Positions 17,359-25,728 of a stretch of 64,000 nucleotides of DNA are shown in pieces; positions within the stretch are counted from its first letter, which is position 1, and each line of letters begins with the position of its first letter. A program made the position numbers and the translations under genes. The stretch is from Streptomyces sp. GESEQ-4 (GTDB taxonomy: Bacteria; Actinomycetota; Actinomycetes; Streptomycetales; Streptomycetaceae): assembly GCF_017948455.1 (NCBI RefSeq), contig NZ_JAFFSU010000027.1:1-64000 (forward strand). Direction: 5' to 3'. The notes under the pieces are model-generated. The model made no database searches and had not been told where the DNA came from. It saw nothing but the letters and a program-made list of their open reading frames with translations.

Positions 17359-18084
17359 GTGACGACCTCATCTCCGACGGACCACAGCACGGACCACGGA
17401 ACGGACCAGGAAGTCGACGTGGTCCTCCCCTGTCTCAACGAGGCCGAGGCGCTGCCCTGGGTCCTGGAGCGCATCCCGCCCGGCTGGCGCGCGCTCGTCG
17501 TGGACAACGGGTCCACCGACGGCTCCGCCGACATCGCCCGCGCCCTCGGCGCGACCGTCGTACGCGAAGAGCGGCGCGGCTTCGGTGCCGCCTGCCACGC
17601 GGGCCTGACGGCGGCCACCGCCGACATCGTGTGCTTCTGCGACTGCGACGCCTCCCTGGACCCGGGCGACCTCATGCCCTTCGTACGGGAAGTGGCGGGC
17701 GGCGCGGCCGACCTGGTGCTCGGCAGGCGGCGCCCGCAGAGCCGGGGCGCCTGGCCCGCGCACGCTCGCGCGGGCAATCTGGCGCTGGCCCGGATGCTGC
17801 GCCGCCGCACCGGACTGCGCCTGCACGACCTGGGCCCGCTGCGGGCCGCCCGGCGTGAGCCGCTGCTCGCCCTCGGGCTCAGCGACCGGCGCAGCGGCTA
17901 TCCGCTGCAGATGGTGGTGCGCGCCGCCGACGCGGGCTGGCGCATCGCCGAGCACGACGTGCCGTACTTCCCGCGCACCGGCGCCTCCAAGGTCACCGGG
18001 ACCTGGCGCGGGACCTGGCAGGCGGTGCGGGACATGAGCCGCGTACTGACCGAGACCGCCGCCGAGCAGGGAGTTCGCCCGTGA
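17359..18084 (+). CDS. Family 2 glycosyltransferase
   Basis: 241 residues from GTG 17359; GTG 17350 is an in-frame alternative inside the presumed -10. GT-A fold motifs: VDVVLPCLNEAEALPWVLE, VVDNGSTDGSADIA, and CFCDCDASLDP (the DxD metal/nucleotide-sugar site). No membrane anchor. It resembles DPM1-type enzymes transferring sugar to a lipid carrier. First gene of an operon with a DUF2064 protein and a methyltransferase, all with GTGA overlaps. Confidence 0.9.
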   Translation: MTTSSPTDHSTDHGTDQEVDVVLPCLNEAEALPWVLERIPPGWRALVVDNGSTDGSADIARALGATVVREERRGFGAACHAGLTAATADIVCFCDCDASLDPGDLMPFVREVAGGAADLVLGRRRPQSRGAWPAHARAGNLALARMLRRRTGLRLHDLGPLRAARREPLLALGLSDRRSGYPLQMVVRAADAGWRIAEHDVPYFPRTGASKVTGTWRGTWQAVRDMSRVLTETAAEQGVRP

Positions 18085-18689
18085 CCACGCTGCTCGTCAT
18101 CGCCAAGGAGCCCCGGCCGGGCCGGGTCAAGACCCGGCTGACGCCGCCGTTCACGCCCGAGGAGGCGGCGGCCCTCGCCGAAGCCTCGCTCGCGGACACC
18201 CTGGACGTGGTGGCGCGGACACCGGCCACGCGCCGGGTCCTGGTCCTCGACGGCAGACCGGGGCGCTGGCTGCCGCCCGGCTTCGAGGTCGTACCGCAGT
18301 GTGCGGGCGGCCTCGACGAACGTCTCGCCGCCGCCTTCGCGGGCTGCACCGGCCCGTCCCTGCTCATCGGCATGGACACCCCGCAGGTGACGCCGGAGCT
18401 GCTGACGGTGGACTTCGCCGACTGCGACGCGTACTTCGGTCCCGCCGAGGACGGCGGCTTCTGGGCGTTGGGCCTGGCCGCACCGGACCCCGCCCTGCTG
18501 CGGGGCGTCCCGATGTCGACGCCGCACACCGGCGCCGTACAACGCGACCGCCTCGCGGGACTGCGGGTGCGGGACCTGCCGCGCCTGCGCGACGTCGACA
18601 CGGCGTACGACGCGGAGGTCGTCGCCAAGGCGGCGCCGGGCGGGCGTTTCGCGGCGGCGCTGGAGCGGCTGACGACGAAGGCGCGGTGA
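18081..18689 (+). CDS. DUF2064 (TIGR04282-like) glycosyltransferase-fold protein
   Basis: 202 residues, GTG overlapping the glycosyltransferase stop. Features of the family: VIAKEPRPGRVKTRLTPP at the N-terminus (nucleotidyltransferase/GT-A-like), LLIGMDTPQVTPE and DAYFGPAEDGGFWALGL. Members are predicted nucleotide-sugar or nucleotidyl transferases and commonly neighbour GT2 enzymes; no reaction has been established to my knowledge. Confidence 0.88.
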   Translation: MTTLLVIAKEPRPGRVKTRLTPPFTPEEAAALAEASLADTLDVVARTPATRRVLVLDGRPGRWLPPGFEVVPQCAGGLDERLAAAFAGCTGPSLLIGMDTPQVTPELLTVDFADCDAYFGPAEDGGFWALGLAAPDPALLRGVPMSTPHTGAVQRDRLAGLRVRDLPRLRDVDTAYDAEVVAKAAPGGRFAAALERLTTKAR

Positions 18690-19444
18690 GTGCGGTGCGG
18701 AGCGCCCAGCAACTGGTGCCGATCGTCCGGCAACCGACCCCCGACGGCCGCCCCTGGACCGTCGACCTCTACAGCGACGCCCTGCGCACCGGACGCGGGC
18801 CGCTCTTCCTGCGCCGTACGGACGGCTGGCTGCTGCCGCTGGACGTGGAGCGCTGGTGTGCGCGGGCCGACGCGGTGGACCTGGAGGTGCTGGCCCGGTG
18901 CGAGGGCGCCGTGCTGGACGTGGGCTGCGGTCCCGGCCGGCTGGTCGCCGAACTCGCGGCCCGGGGCCGGCGCGCGCTCGGCATCGACGTCAGCGAGGCG
19001 GCTGTCGCGCACACCGTGCGGCTCGGCGGACAGGCGCTGCACCGCTCGGTGTTCGAGCCGGTGCCGGGAGAGGGCCGCTGGGGCACCGTCCTGCTCGCGG
19101 ACGGCAATGTCGGCATCGGCGGCGACCCCGTCGCCCTGCTCGACCGGCTGGCCCAACTGCTGGCTCCCGGCGGGCTGTTGGTCGCCGAGACGGCCCCGGT
19201 CGACGTGGACGAGCGTGTCCATGTGCACGTGACCGACGGCCGGGGCGCGGTCGGCGCCCCGTTCCCCTGGGCCCGCCTCGGCACTCCCGCCCTGCTGCGG
19301 CACGCACACCGCGCGGGCTGGAGTGCCGTCGATCAGTGGACCTCCGGCGGCCGTTCCTTCGCCGCCCTGCGCAGCCGCCGTACGAAAAGGATCGCGGAGC
19401 CCGCGAACAGTGCGGCGGTGATCAGCAGCCAGCGGGCGAGGTAG
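18686..19444 (+). CDS. Class I SAM-dependent methyltransferase
   Basis: 252 residues from GTG 18686, again overlapping the previous stop. SAM-binding motif I LDVGCGPGR at 77-85, acidic motif GIDVSEAAV, and ADGNVGIGGDP further on. Substrate unknown; the operon suggests a glycan or glycolipid intermediate. The last 37 codons are read from DNA antisense to the convergent membrane-protein gene, and the tail after RSRRTKR looks non-conserved. Confidence 0.88.
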   Translation: MSAVRSAQQLVPIVRQPTPDGRPWTVDLYSDALRTGRGPLFLRRTDGWLLPLDVERWCARADAVDLEVLARCEGAVLDVGCGPGRLVAELAARGRRALGIDVSEAAVAHTVRLGGQALHRSVFEPVPGEGRWGTVLLADGNVGIGGDPVALLDRLAQLLAPGGLLVAETAPVDVDERVHVHVTDGRGAVGAPFPWARLGTPALLRHAHRAGWSAVDQWTSGGRSFAALRSRRTKRIAEPANSAAVISSQRAR

Positions 19445-19815
19445 CTGTCCGCGGACAGGCCGGTGGAGCCGGCGTAGCGGTCCGCCACCCGCCCGCTGAT
19501 CAGCGGGAACCACACGAGCAGCAGCAACAGCGACAGGGCGGCCGGCACACGGACGTAGCCGGCCGCCCACCGCCGCCCGGCCGCGCCGCACGCCGCCACC
19601 AGCGCACGGTCGGCCGCCGCGTACAGCGGCACCAGGACCAGGTCGTGGACCAAGGCGGCGCCCACGAACCACAGCGCGACCTCGAACCAGTCGCCGTCGA
19701 GCAGCCGCACCCCCGCGTATCCGGCGAGCGCGAACGACGCGGCGAGCAGGAGGAGTTGGAACGAGCTGCCGACGGCGACACGCGCGCGCATCAAAGATCG
19801 CATCTCAGGTCGCAT
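19333..19815 (-). CDS. Hypothetical four-helix membrane protein
   Basis: 160 residues from ATG 19815, which overlaps the TGA of the upstream oxidoreductase by one base. Four strongly hydrophobic segments and Arg-rich ends (RRLRRAAKERPP). No recognised domain. Tight coupling to the molybdopterin oxidoreductase suggests a shared membrane complex. Its 3' 112 bases overlap the methyltransferase gene tail to tail. Confidence 0.8.
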   Translation of the reverse strand: MRPEMRSLMRARVAVGSSFQLLLLAASFALAGYAGVRLLDGDWFEVALWFVGAALVHDLVLVPLYAAADRALVAACGAAGRRWAAGYVRVPAALSLLLLLVWFPLISGRVADRYAGSTGLSADSYLARWLLITAALFAGSAILFVRRLRRAAKERPPEVH

Positions 19816-21062
19816 CACAGATCTCCGAACGTCATCCGGGCCACCCACTTGGTGTTGAGCACGCCGGGTGCCGCGGGCACGATGACCCGGGCCGGGTAGC
19901 CGTGGTCGGGGGACAGGTCCTCGCCGTTGACGGTCAGGGCGAGCAGGGAGCGTTCGTCGGCGACTTGGTTCGCCCGCAGGGCGGCGCGGCGGAAGGCGCC
20001 GGCGCGTTGCAGCGACTCCACGAAGACGTCGGTCGGATCGTCGTGGCCGACGAGCGCGGCCAGATCCCGCAGCCGTACACCGCGCCACCACTGGTCGGAG
20101 GTCGACCAGCCCTCGACGCAGGCGATGGGCAACGAGGCGGAGTGCAAGGGGAGTTGGAGCAGGTCGGCGCGGCTGAGGCGGACGGTTCCGGTGCGGCCGA
20201 TGACGACCAGCCGCCACGCCTCAGCGCCGGTCTCCGCGGGAGTGATCCCCACCTTCGCGGCCGTCTTGTTGATCTGGAAGCCGTTCGGTCCCGAGCCCGG
20301 TTCGCCGCCGCCGTGCGGGGCGAGCAGGGCGGTACGGCGCAGAAAGCCGTCGAAGCTCTGCCCGACGGTCGTGGCGAACAGCAGCAGCGAGCCGCCCCCG
20401 ACGAACCACAGGGCACCGCGCCGGGACACGGTCGGCTCGGCGGGCTCCGGGGCCACCAAGTCGTCCTGCTCGTCCCTTTCCTCCCCCTCCTCCCGCAGTT
20501 GCCGCAGATTGCGCAGCGCCTTCGGTGTCTTCAGCGCGGCATGGGCGACGAACGCGGCGAAGAACACCCATGCCCCGTAGAAGTGCAGGGCGTAGAACGA
20601 GCCGGGGAAGATGTAGTCGAGCTGGACGTTCAGCACACCGGTGACGAACTCGAAGAGCGCCCCGCCGACCAGCAGGAGCAGCGAGATCCGCTCCGCCGCG
20701 TGCGCGAGCGAGCGGGCCGGCGGCAGCGTGAACAGCCGGGGCACGACCGACCACAGCTTGGCCAGCAGCACGGGGATGAGGGCGATCCCTAGCGTGACGT
20801 GGATGCCCTGGTTGAGCCGGTACAGCCAGTGCGGGTCGGTCGGCCAGGAGAAGAGGTAGAAGCCGAGGATCCCCTTGTCCGGGGTCTTGTCGTTCACCGG
20901 ATCCAGGTCCGGGTTGTAGGCGGCGTACGACACCAGCCCCGTCAGGAACAGCAGCGTGATCCCGCCGAGCAGCACGACGCCGAGCACCGAGGTGAGCCAG
21001 GGCCCGCGCAGCGGGCTGCGCCAGAATCCGGGCGAGAACGGAGTGAGAGGTGTGCGTCGCAT
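19815..21062 (-). CDS. Membrane-anchored molybdopterin-dependent oxidoreductase (sulfite-oxidase fold)
   Basis: 415 residues from ATG 21062. The N-terminal half contains about four to five membrane helices with histidines (NQGIHVTLG, YALHFYG) resembling a cytochrome b561-type domain. A twin-arginine-like VSRRGALWFVGG then leads into a C-terminal Oxidored_molyb domain: FQINKTAAKVGI, LPIACVEGWS (Cys about 315, expected Mo ligand), WWRGVRLRDLAALVG and GYPARVIVPAAPGVLNTKWVARM. It probably oxidises or reduces a small substrate outside the membrane and passes electrons through heme b. No dimerisation domain, as in YedY-like proteins. Confidence 0.9.
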   Translation of the reverse strand: MRRTPLTPFSPGFWRSPLRGPWLTSVLGVVLLGGITLLFLTGLVSYAAYNPDLDPVNDKTPDKGILGFYLFSWPTDPHWLYRLNQGIHVTLGIALIPVLLAKLWSVVPRLFTLPPARSLAHAAERISLLLLVGGALFEFVTGVLNVQLDYIFPGSFYALHFYGAWVFFAAFVAHAALKTPKALRNLRQLREEGEERDEQDDLVAPEPAEPTVSRRGALWFVGGGSLLLFATTVGQSFDGFLRRTALLAPHGGGEPGSGPNGFQINKTAAKVGITPAETGAEAWRLVVIGRTGTVRLSRADLLQLPLHSASLPIACVEGWSTSDQWWRGVRLRDLAALVGHDDPTDVFVESLQRAGAFRRAALRANQVADERSLLALTVNGEDLSPDHGYPARVIVPAAPGVLNTKWVARMTFGDL

Positions 21063-21162
21063 GCCCCGACCGTAGGCCGGGATCACCGCAGGACAGGGTC
21101 CGCGAACCATGACGAATCTCTGACGTCCGCGCCCGTCACGCGTCCGGCGCACGCCGGGCGTC

Positions 21163-21168
21163 CTAGCG
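21163..21168 (+). promoter_or_regulatory. Candidate -10 (TAGCGT) for a leaderless transcript
   Basis: TAGCGT lies seven bases before GTG 21176. Same geometry as upstream of 17359, 36455 and 52722. No clear -35. Confidence 0.4.
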
Positions 21169-21175
21169 TTCGGAC

Positions 21176-22624
21176 GTGACCCACGATCTTCTGCCAGGCA
21201 CCCGCCCCGACGCGCTCCCCGACGCCCGCCGGGACCTCCGCCACGACCTGTACACGGCGACGGCCGCCACCCTCCTCGTCGTGACCGCCGCGCTGGTCGG
21301 CCGCGCGATCGAGCGCCGCGACGACACGCTCTTCGTCCGCTGGCCCCCGCTGCTGGCACTCTGGCACCCGCACATCGGCCCCGGCACCCCGGCCGCGCTC
21401 ACCGTCGCGCTCGCGGTCATCGCGTACGGCCCCGTCCTGGCCGTACGCCTGCCCTGGCGCTCCCTGCTGCTCTGGGTCTGGGGGGCAGGCATGGCCTGGA
21501 CATGGTCGCTGGCGCTCATCGACGGCTGGAACCGCGGCATCGCCCGGCGGCTGACGACACGCGCCGAATACCTCCAGGTCATCGACAGTTTCGGGGACAT
21601 CCCGGCCACCCTGCGGGACTTCACCCAGCACATCCTGATCGACTCACCCGACAACTGGCCCGCGCATGTCGCCGGGCATCCCCCCGCGGCCACCCTCACC
21701 TTCGTCTACCTGGACCGCATCGGCCTCGGCGGCGGCGCCTGGGCCGGTGTCTGGTGCATCACCGTCGGCACCACCGCCGCCCTCGCCATCCTCATCACCG
21801 TCCGCCTCCTCACCGACGAGCACCTGGCCCGCCGCGCCGCACCCTTCCTGGTCCTGGCACCGGGGGCGGTATGGATGGGCACCTCCGCCGACGCCTACTT
21901 CGCCGCGGTCGCGGCCTGGGCGGTCGCGTTCCTGGCACTGGCGGTCACAGGCCACCGCCCACCCTGGACCGGCCTGACGTCCGGCCTCCTGTTCGGCCTG
22001 ACGCTCTACCTGTCGTACGGCCTCACGCTCTTCGCGCTGATCGCGGCGGCCGTCCTGCTGCTAGCGCCCCGAAGGGGCGCGGGGAACTGCGCGACCAGCC
22101 ACGACGGCGCCGCAGACAAAAGACGACCCATCACGGCACCCCCAGCGGAGCGCTACCGCATCAGACCCCTCCCCTTCGTGCTCGCCGGATTCGTGGTCGT
22201 CCCCGTCGTGTTCACCGCGCTGGGCTTCTACTGGTGGGAGGCGTACGACCTGCTGGTCACCCGCTACCACGAGGGCGTGGGCGGTGTCCGGCCGTACGGC
22301 TACTGGGTGTGGGCCAACTTCGCGTGCACGGTGCTGGTGGTGGGCCTCGCGACAGCGGCCGGGCTGCGGCGGACCGGGGTGGCGCTGCTCCGCCGGGACG
22401 ACCGGGCCGCTGTACGCCTCGGCGTTCTGGTGCTGGCGGCGCTGGTCGCGATGGTCGTCGCCGATCTGTCCGGGATGAGCAAGGCGGAGACGGAACGGAT
22501 CTGGCTGCCGTTCGCGCTGTGGCTGCTGCCGGCGTGCGCGTTTCTGAGGGGCGCGCGGGGGTGGCTGGCGGCGCAGGCGATCGTCGCGCTTCTCGTCAAC
22601 CACCTCTTGCTCACGGGCTGGTGA
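21176..22624 (+). CDS. Polytopic membrane protein (possible GT-C-like), with in-frame repeat insertion
   Basis: 482 residues from GTG 21176, with about ten or more hydrophobic segments. The loop WPAHVAGHPPAATLTF and overall architecture recall polyprenyl-phosphate-dependent GT-C transferases, but I see no decisive motif. Residues about 297-320 (PRRGAGNCATSHDGAAD) are translated from a copy of the R1 dispersed repeat and fall in a loop between two helices, so the insertion kept the frame. Function unknown. Confidence 0.85.
   Translation: MTHDLLPGTRPDALPDARRDLRHDLYTATAATLLVVTAALVGRAIERRDDTLFVRWPPLLALWHPHIGPGTPAALTVALAVIAYGPVLAVRLPWRSLLLWVWGAGMAWTWSLALIDGWNRGIARRLTTRAEYLQVIDSFGDIPATLRDFTQHILIDSPDNWPAHVAGHPPAATLTFVYLDRIGLGGGAWAGVWCITVGTTAALAILITVRLLTDEHLARRAAPFLVLAPGAVWMGTSADAYFAAVAAWAVAFLALAVTGHRPPWTGLTSGLLFGLTLYLSYGLTLFALIAAAVLLLAPRRGAGNCATSHDGAADKRRPITAPPAERYRIRPLPFVLAGFVVVPVVFTALGFYWWEAYDLLVTRYHEGVGGVRPYGYWVWANFACTVLVVGLATAAGLRRTGVALLRRDDRAAVRLGVLVLAALVAMVVADLSGMSKAETERIWLPFALWLLPACAFLRGARGWLAAQAIVALLVNHLLLTGW
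22065..22125 (+). repeat. R1 dispersed repeat, short form, inside a coding region
   Basis: Hairpin GCGCCCCGAAGGGGCGC then GGGGAACTGCGCGACCAG and ACGACGGCGCCGCAGAC. Same family as 5401 and 47491, but here embedded in frame in the membrane-protein gene. Confidence 0.88.
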
Positions 22625-22793
22625 CTCCGGCCACACCGTGACCGCGTTGCCCGTCCGCCCTCGCCTTGTCGGTTCCCGGCAACCGTCCCGTCATGCGGAA
22701 AGGGAACGCTCCCGGCGTCCCCCTTTGCTCGCCTCCGCGTACCCGTCGGTCCCGCCACAGTGTCGGGCACGACGTGGAAGGACGACGTGCGCC

Positions 22794-23840
22794 GTGTCCC
22801 CGCTCCAAGTCGACGAGCTCCCCAAGCCGTCGCTCACCCCCGTCCCCATCCCCGCTCCCCCCTCGGTCAGTGCCCCCACACCGACCGCTCCCCCGCCGAC
22901 CACGACGCGCCGGCGCCGGCTGCGCTGGGCGCTGAGTCTGCTGCCGCTCCTGCTGATCGGCGGGTACGCGGCGTTCGACTGGCCCACCGTCCATGACAGC
23001 GCCGTCCGGCTGGCCGGCGCCGATCCCTGGTGGCTGCTGGCCGGAACCGTGTTCAACGTCCTGTGCTGGGTGGCCGCGTCCGTGACCCGGCAGGGCGCCC
23101 TGCCGGAACGGCTCCCGCCGGGTCCGCTGCTGGCCTCGCAGTTCGCCGCGGGCGCCGCGAATCATGTGCTGCCGGCGGGGCTGGGAGCGCACGCCGTGAC
23201 CCTGCGGTTCCTGCAGAACCAGGGGATATCGATCCCCCGGGCGACGGCGTCCCTGGCGCTGTATTCGCTGGTCAAGCCGATCGTGAAGACGCTGCTCATC
23301 CTCGCGTTCCTCGCCGCCTTCCCCGGCACGCTGCGCGTCGGCCAGCTCGTCCCGGACGCGTCGACGCTGGCCGTGGCCGGCCTCGGCATCGCCTGCGTGC
23401 TCGGCGCGGCGACCTTGCTGGTGACGGCCGTACGACCGCTGCGGCGACCGCTGCTCGGCTGTCTGAACTCCGCCCTGACCGACGCGCGGCTGCTGCACAC
23501 CCGTCCGGTCCGGGTGCTTCAGCTGTGGGGCGGGGCGGCGGCGTTTCCGCTGCTGCAGGCCTGCGTGCTGGCCTCGGTCGGGTCGGCGCTCGGGCTGCAA
23601 CTGCCCTGGGTGCATGTGATCTTCGCGTACCTCGCGGCCAGCGCCGCGGTGGGGGCCGTGCCGGCGCCTGGTGGCATCGGCCCCGTGGACGCGGCGCTGG
23701 TGTTCACTCTCGTCGTGTTCGGGGCGCCCATGGTTCTGGCCACCGGCACGGTGATCGGCTTTCGCGTGATCACCGTGTGGTTGCCGTTGCTGCCGGGGGC
23801 GTTGGTGTTGTCGGGGATGGTGCGGCGGAAGATGCTGTGA
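22794..23840 (+). CDS. Lysylphosphatidylglycerol synthase TM / flippase-like (UPF0104) membrane protein
   Basis: 348 residues from GTG 22794 with GGAAGGA upstream. After a Pro/Thr-rich N-terminal tail (residues 5-42) come about eight membrane helices with AAGAANHVLPAGLGAHAVTL and the family-typical AVPAPGGIGPVDAALV. This domain is shared by AglD/MprF-type proteins involved in lipid flipping or lipid aminoacylation; no catalytic synthetase domain is attached here, so I infer a flippase-like role. Confidence 0.87.
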   Translation: MSPLQVDELPKPSLTPVPIPAPPSVSAPTPTAPPPTTTRRRRLRWALSLLPLLLIGGYAAFDWPTVHDSAVRLAGADPWWLLAGTVFNVLCWVAASVTRQGALPERLPPGPLLASQFAAGAANHVLPAGLGAHAVTLRFLQNQGISIPRATASLALYSLVKPIVKTLLILAFLAAFPGTLRVGQLVPDASTLAVAGLGIACVLGAATLLVTAVRPLRRPLLGCLNSALTDARLLHTRPVRVLQLWGGAAAFPLLQACVLASVGSALGLQLPWVHVIFAYLAASAAVGAVPAPGGIGPVDAALVFTLVVFGAPMVLATGTVIGFRVITVWLPLLPGALVLSGMVRRKML

Positions 23841-23859
23841 GCTTCCGCATGGAGTCCCC

Positions 23860-23876
23860 CGCCCCCTTTCGGGGCG
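23860..23876. terminator. Bidirectional hairpin between convergent genes
   Basis: CGCCCC and GGGGCG form a six-pair stem around CTTTC, in the 37-base gap between the flippase-like gene and msrB, which converge. Confidence 0.5.
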
Positions 23877-23877
23877 C

Positions 23878-24285
23878 TCAGCCCTCGTCGGGCGCCAACC
23901 GCACCGCGATGCTGTTGATGCAGTACCGCTGGTCGGTGGGCGTGGGATAGCCCTCGCCCTCGAACAGATGCCCAAGGTGCGAACCGCACCGGGCGCACCG
24001 CACCTCCGTCCGCACCATCCCGTGCGAACGGTCCTCGATCAGCTCGACCGCGTCGGAGTCGCGGGCGTCGAAGAAGCTCGGCCAGCCGCAGTGGGACTCG
24101 AACTTGGCGTCCGAGGTGAAGAGGTCGGCGCCGCAGGCGCGGCAGGAGTAGATGCCCTTGGTCTTGGTGTCGGTGTACTCACCGGTGAAGGCGGGCTCCG
24201 TGGCGGCCTGGCGCAGCACCGCGTACTCGCCCGGCGTCAGCTCCGCGCGCCACTGCTCATCCGGCTTCTCGACGTCGTACGACAT
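23878..24285 (-). CDS. msrB: Peptide-methionine (R)-S-oxide reductase MsrB
   Basis: 135 residues from ATG 24285. Zinc-binding pairs SCRACGADLF and RCARCGSHLGHLF, and the catalytic Cys in RYCINSIAVRL. Repairs R-methionine sulfoxide in proteins, using thioredoxin or mycothiol-related reductants. It starts 13 bases after the murC stop, so it can be co-transcribed with murC, but a sigma-R-like promoter lies inside murC. Confidence 0.95.
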   Translation of the reverse strand: MSYDVEKPDEQWRAELTPGEYAVLRQAATEPAFTGEYTDTKTKGIYSCRACGADLFTSDAKFESHCGWPSFFDARDSDAVELIEDRSHGMVRTEVRCARCGSHLGHLFEGEGYPTPTDQRYCINSIAVRLAPDEG

Positions 24286-24298
24286 GGGTGTCAGCCCC

Positions 24299-25684
24299 TC
24301 ACTGCGACAGGCGGTCCAGGATCAGCGGGCCCAGGTCGGTCACATCGCCCGCGCCCATGGTGAGAACGAGATCGCCTGCCTTGGCCATTCCCGCGATCAC
24401 CGACGGCACCTCGGCCTTGTCGTGGACCGCGGTGACGTCCGCGCCCGCCACCCGCGCGGCCTCGATGATCAGCTCGCTGGTGACGCCCGGAACCGGGTCC
24501 TCGCGGGCCGGGTAGATGTCCAGGACGACGGAGGCGTCCGCGAGGGACAGCGACTGGCCCATCTCCTTGCCCAGCTCCTGGGTGCGGGAGAACAGGTGCG
24601 GCTGGAAGACCACCAGGATCCGCGCGTCACCGGCCGCCGAGCGCATGGCCTCCAGGTCGGCGGTCATCTCCGTCGGGTGGTGGGCGTAGGAGTCGATGAC
24701 CTGGACGCCCGCCGCCTCGCCCTTGAGCTGGAGGCGGCGCTTGACGCCGGTGTACGCGGCCAGCGCGGGCGCCAGCTCCGCGGCGGGGACGCCCAGTGCC
24801 ACGCCGGCGGCGAGCGCGGCGACGGCGTTGTGGGCGTAGTGCCGGCCGGGGACGGAGACCGTGAAGGTGAGCTCCGTGCCGTCCAGCAGGACCGTGACCT
24901 CGCTCTTCAGCCCCTGGGCCCGCACCGACAGGATCCGTACGTCCGCGTCCGGCGATTCGCCGTACGTCACCACGCGGACGCCCTCGATCCGCCGGGCCAG
25001 CTCGCGGGCGCCGTCCTGGTCCGCGGCGATCACCAGCGTGCCGCCGGGCACGATCCGGCCCGCGAAGGTCTCGAAGGACTCGTAGATCTCGTCCATCGAC
25101 GCGTAGTTGGCGTGGTGGTCGAGCTCCACGTTGAGGACGATGGCGACTTCGGGCGCGTACTTGTGGAAGCTGCGGTCGCTTTCATCCGCCTCGGCGACGA
25201 AGATCTCTCCGTCGCCGTGCAGGGCGTTGGAGCCGGGGGCGTCCAGGTCGCCGCCGATGGCGTACGAGGGGTTCAGGCCCAGCTCGGACAGCGAGACGGC
25301 CAGCATCGACGTGGTCGTGGTCTTGCCGTGGGTGCCCGCGACGGCGATCGGACGCAGGCCCTCCATCAGGGCCGCGAGGGCGTCGGAGCGGTGCACCACT
25401 GGGATGCCCAGCTCGGCCGCGCGGGCCAGCTCCGGATTGTCCTCGCGGATCGCCGACGACACCACGACACAGCTGGCGTCGTCGGCGAGGTGCTCCGTGG
25501 CGTGCCCGATGTGCACGGTCACGCCCAGCGCGCGCAGCGCCTCGGCGGTGGCGGAGTCCTTCGCGTCACTGCCCGCCACCTTCGCGCCCCGCTGCGCCAG
25601 GATCTTCGCGATCCCCGACATCCCGGCCCCGCCGATGCCGATGAAGTGCGGGCGGTCCATGGCGGTAGGAAGGCCGGGTGCCAT
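24299..25684 (-). CDS. murC: UDP-N-acetylmuramate--L-alanine ligase MurC
   Basis: 461 residues. Cytoplasmic ATP-dependent ligase adding L-Ala to UDP-MurNAc in peptidoglycan synthesis. N-terminal UDP-binding FIGIGGAGMSGIA (14-26), ATP loop GTHGKTT (117-123), central VAEADESDRSF and NVELDHH, C-terminal DSYAHHPTEM. ATG 25684 has GGGGAGAAG upstream; ATG at residue 9 is an alternative. The gene stands outside the dcw cluster, as is usual in Streptomyces. Confidence 0.96.
   Translation of the reverse strand: MAPGLPTAMDRPHFIGIGGAGMSGIAKILAQRGAKVAGSDAKDSATAEALRALGVTVHIGHATEHLADDASCVVVSSAIREDNPELARAAELGIPVVHRSDALAALMEGLRPIAVAGTHGKTTTTSMLAVSLSELGLNPSYAIGGDLDAPGSNALHGDGEIFVAEADESDRSFHKYAPEVAIVLNVELDHHANYASMDEIYESFETFAGRIVPGGTLVIAADQDGARELARRIEGVRVVTYGESPDADVRILSVRAQGLKSEVTVLLDGTELTFTVSVPGRHYAHNAVAALAAGVALGVPAAELAPALAAYTGVKRRLQLKGEAAGVQVIDSYAHHPTEMTADLEAMRSAAGDARILVVFQPHLFSRTQELGKEMGQSLSLADASVVLDIYPAREDPVPGVTSELIIEAARVAGADVTAVHDKAEVPSVIAGMAKAGDLVLTMGAGDVTDLGPLILDRLSQ
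24365..24392 (-). promoter_or_regulatory. Candidate sigma-R promoter for msrB inside murC
   Basis: On the minus strand GGGAAT (24392-24387) is followed after 19 bases by GTT (24367-24365). The known sigma-R pattern is GGAAT, 18 or 19 bases, GTT. It lies about 80 bases before the msrB ATG. I recall MsrB being a member of the Streptomyces disulfide-stress regulon, which would fit. Confidence 0.45.
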
Positions 25685-25728
25685 GAGTGCTTCTCCCCAA
25701 GTGATGCGACACGTATCGAGGGGTCAGC

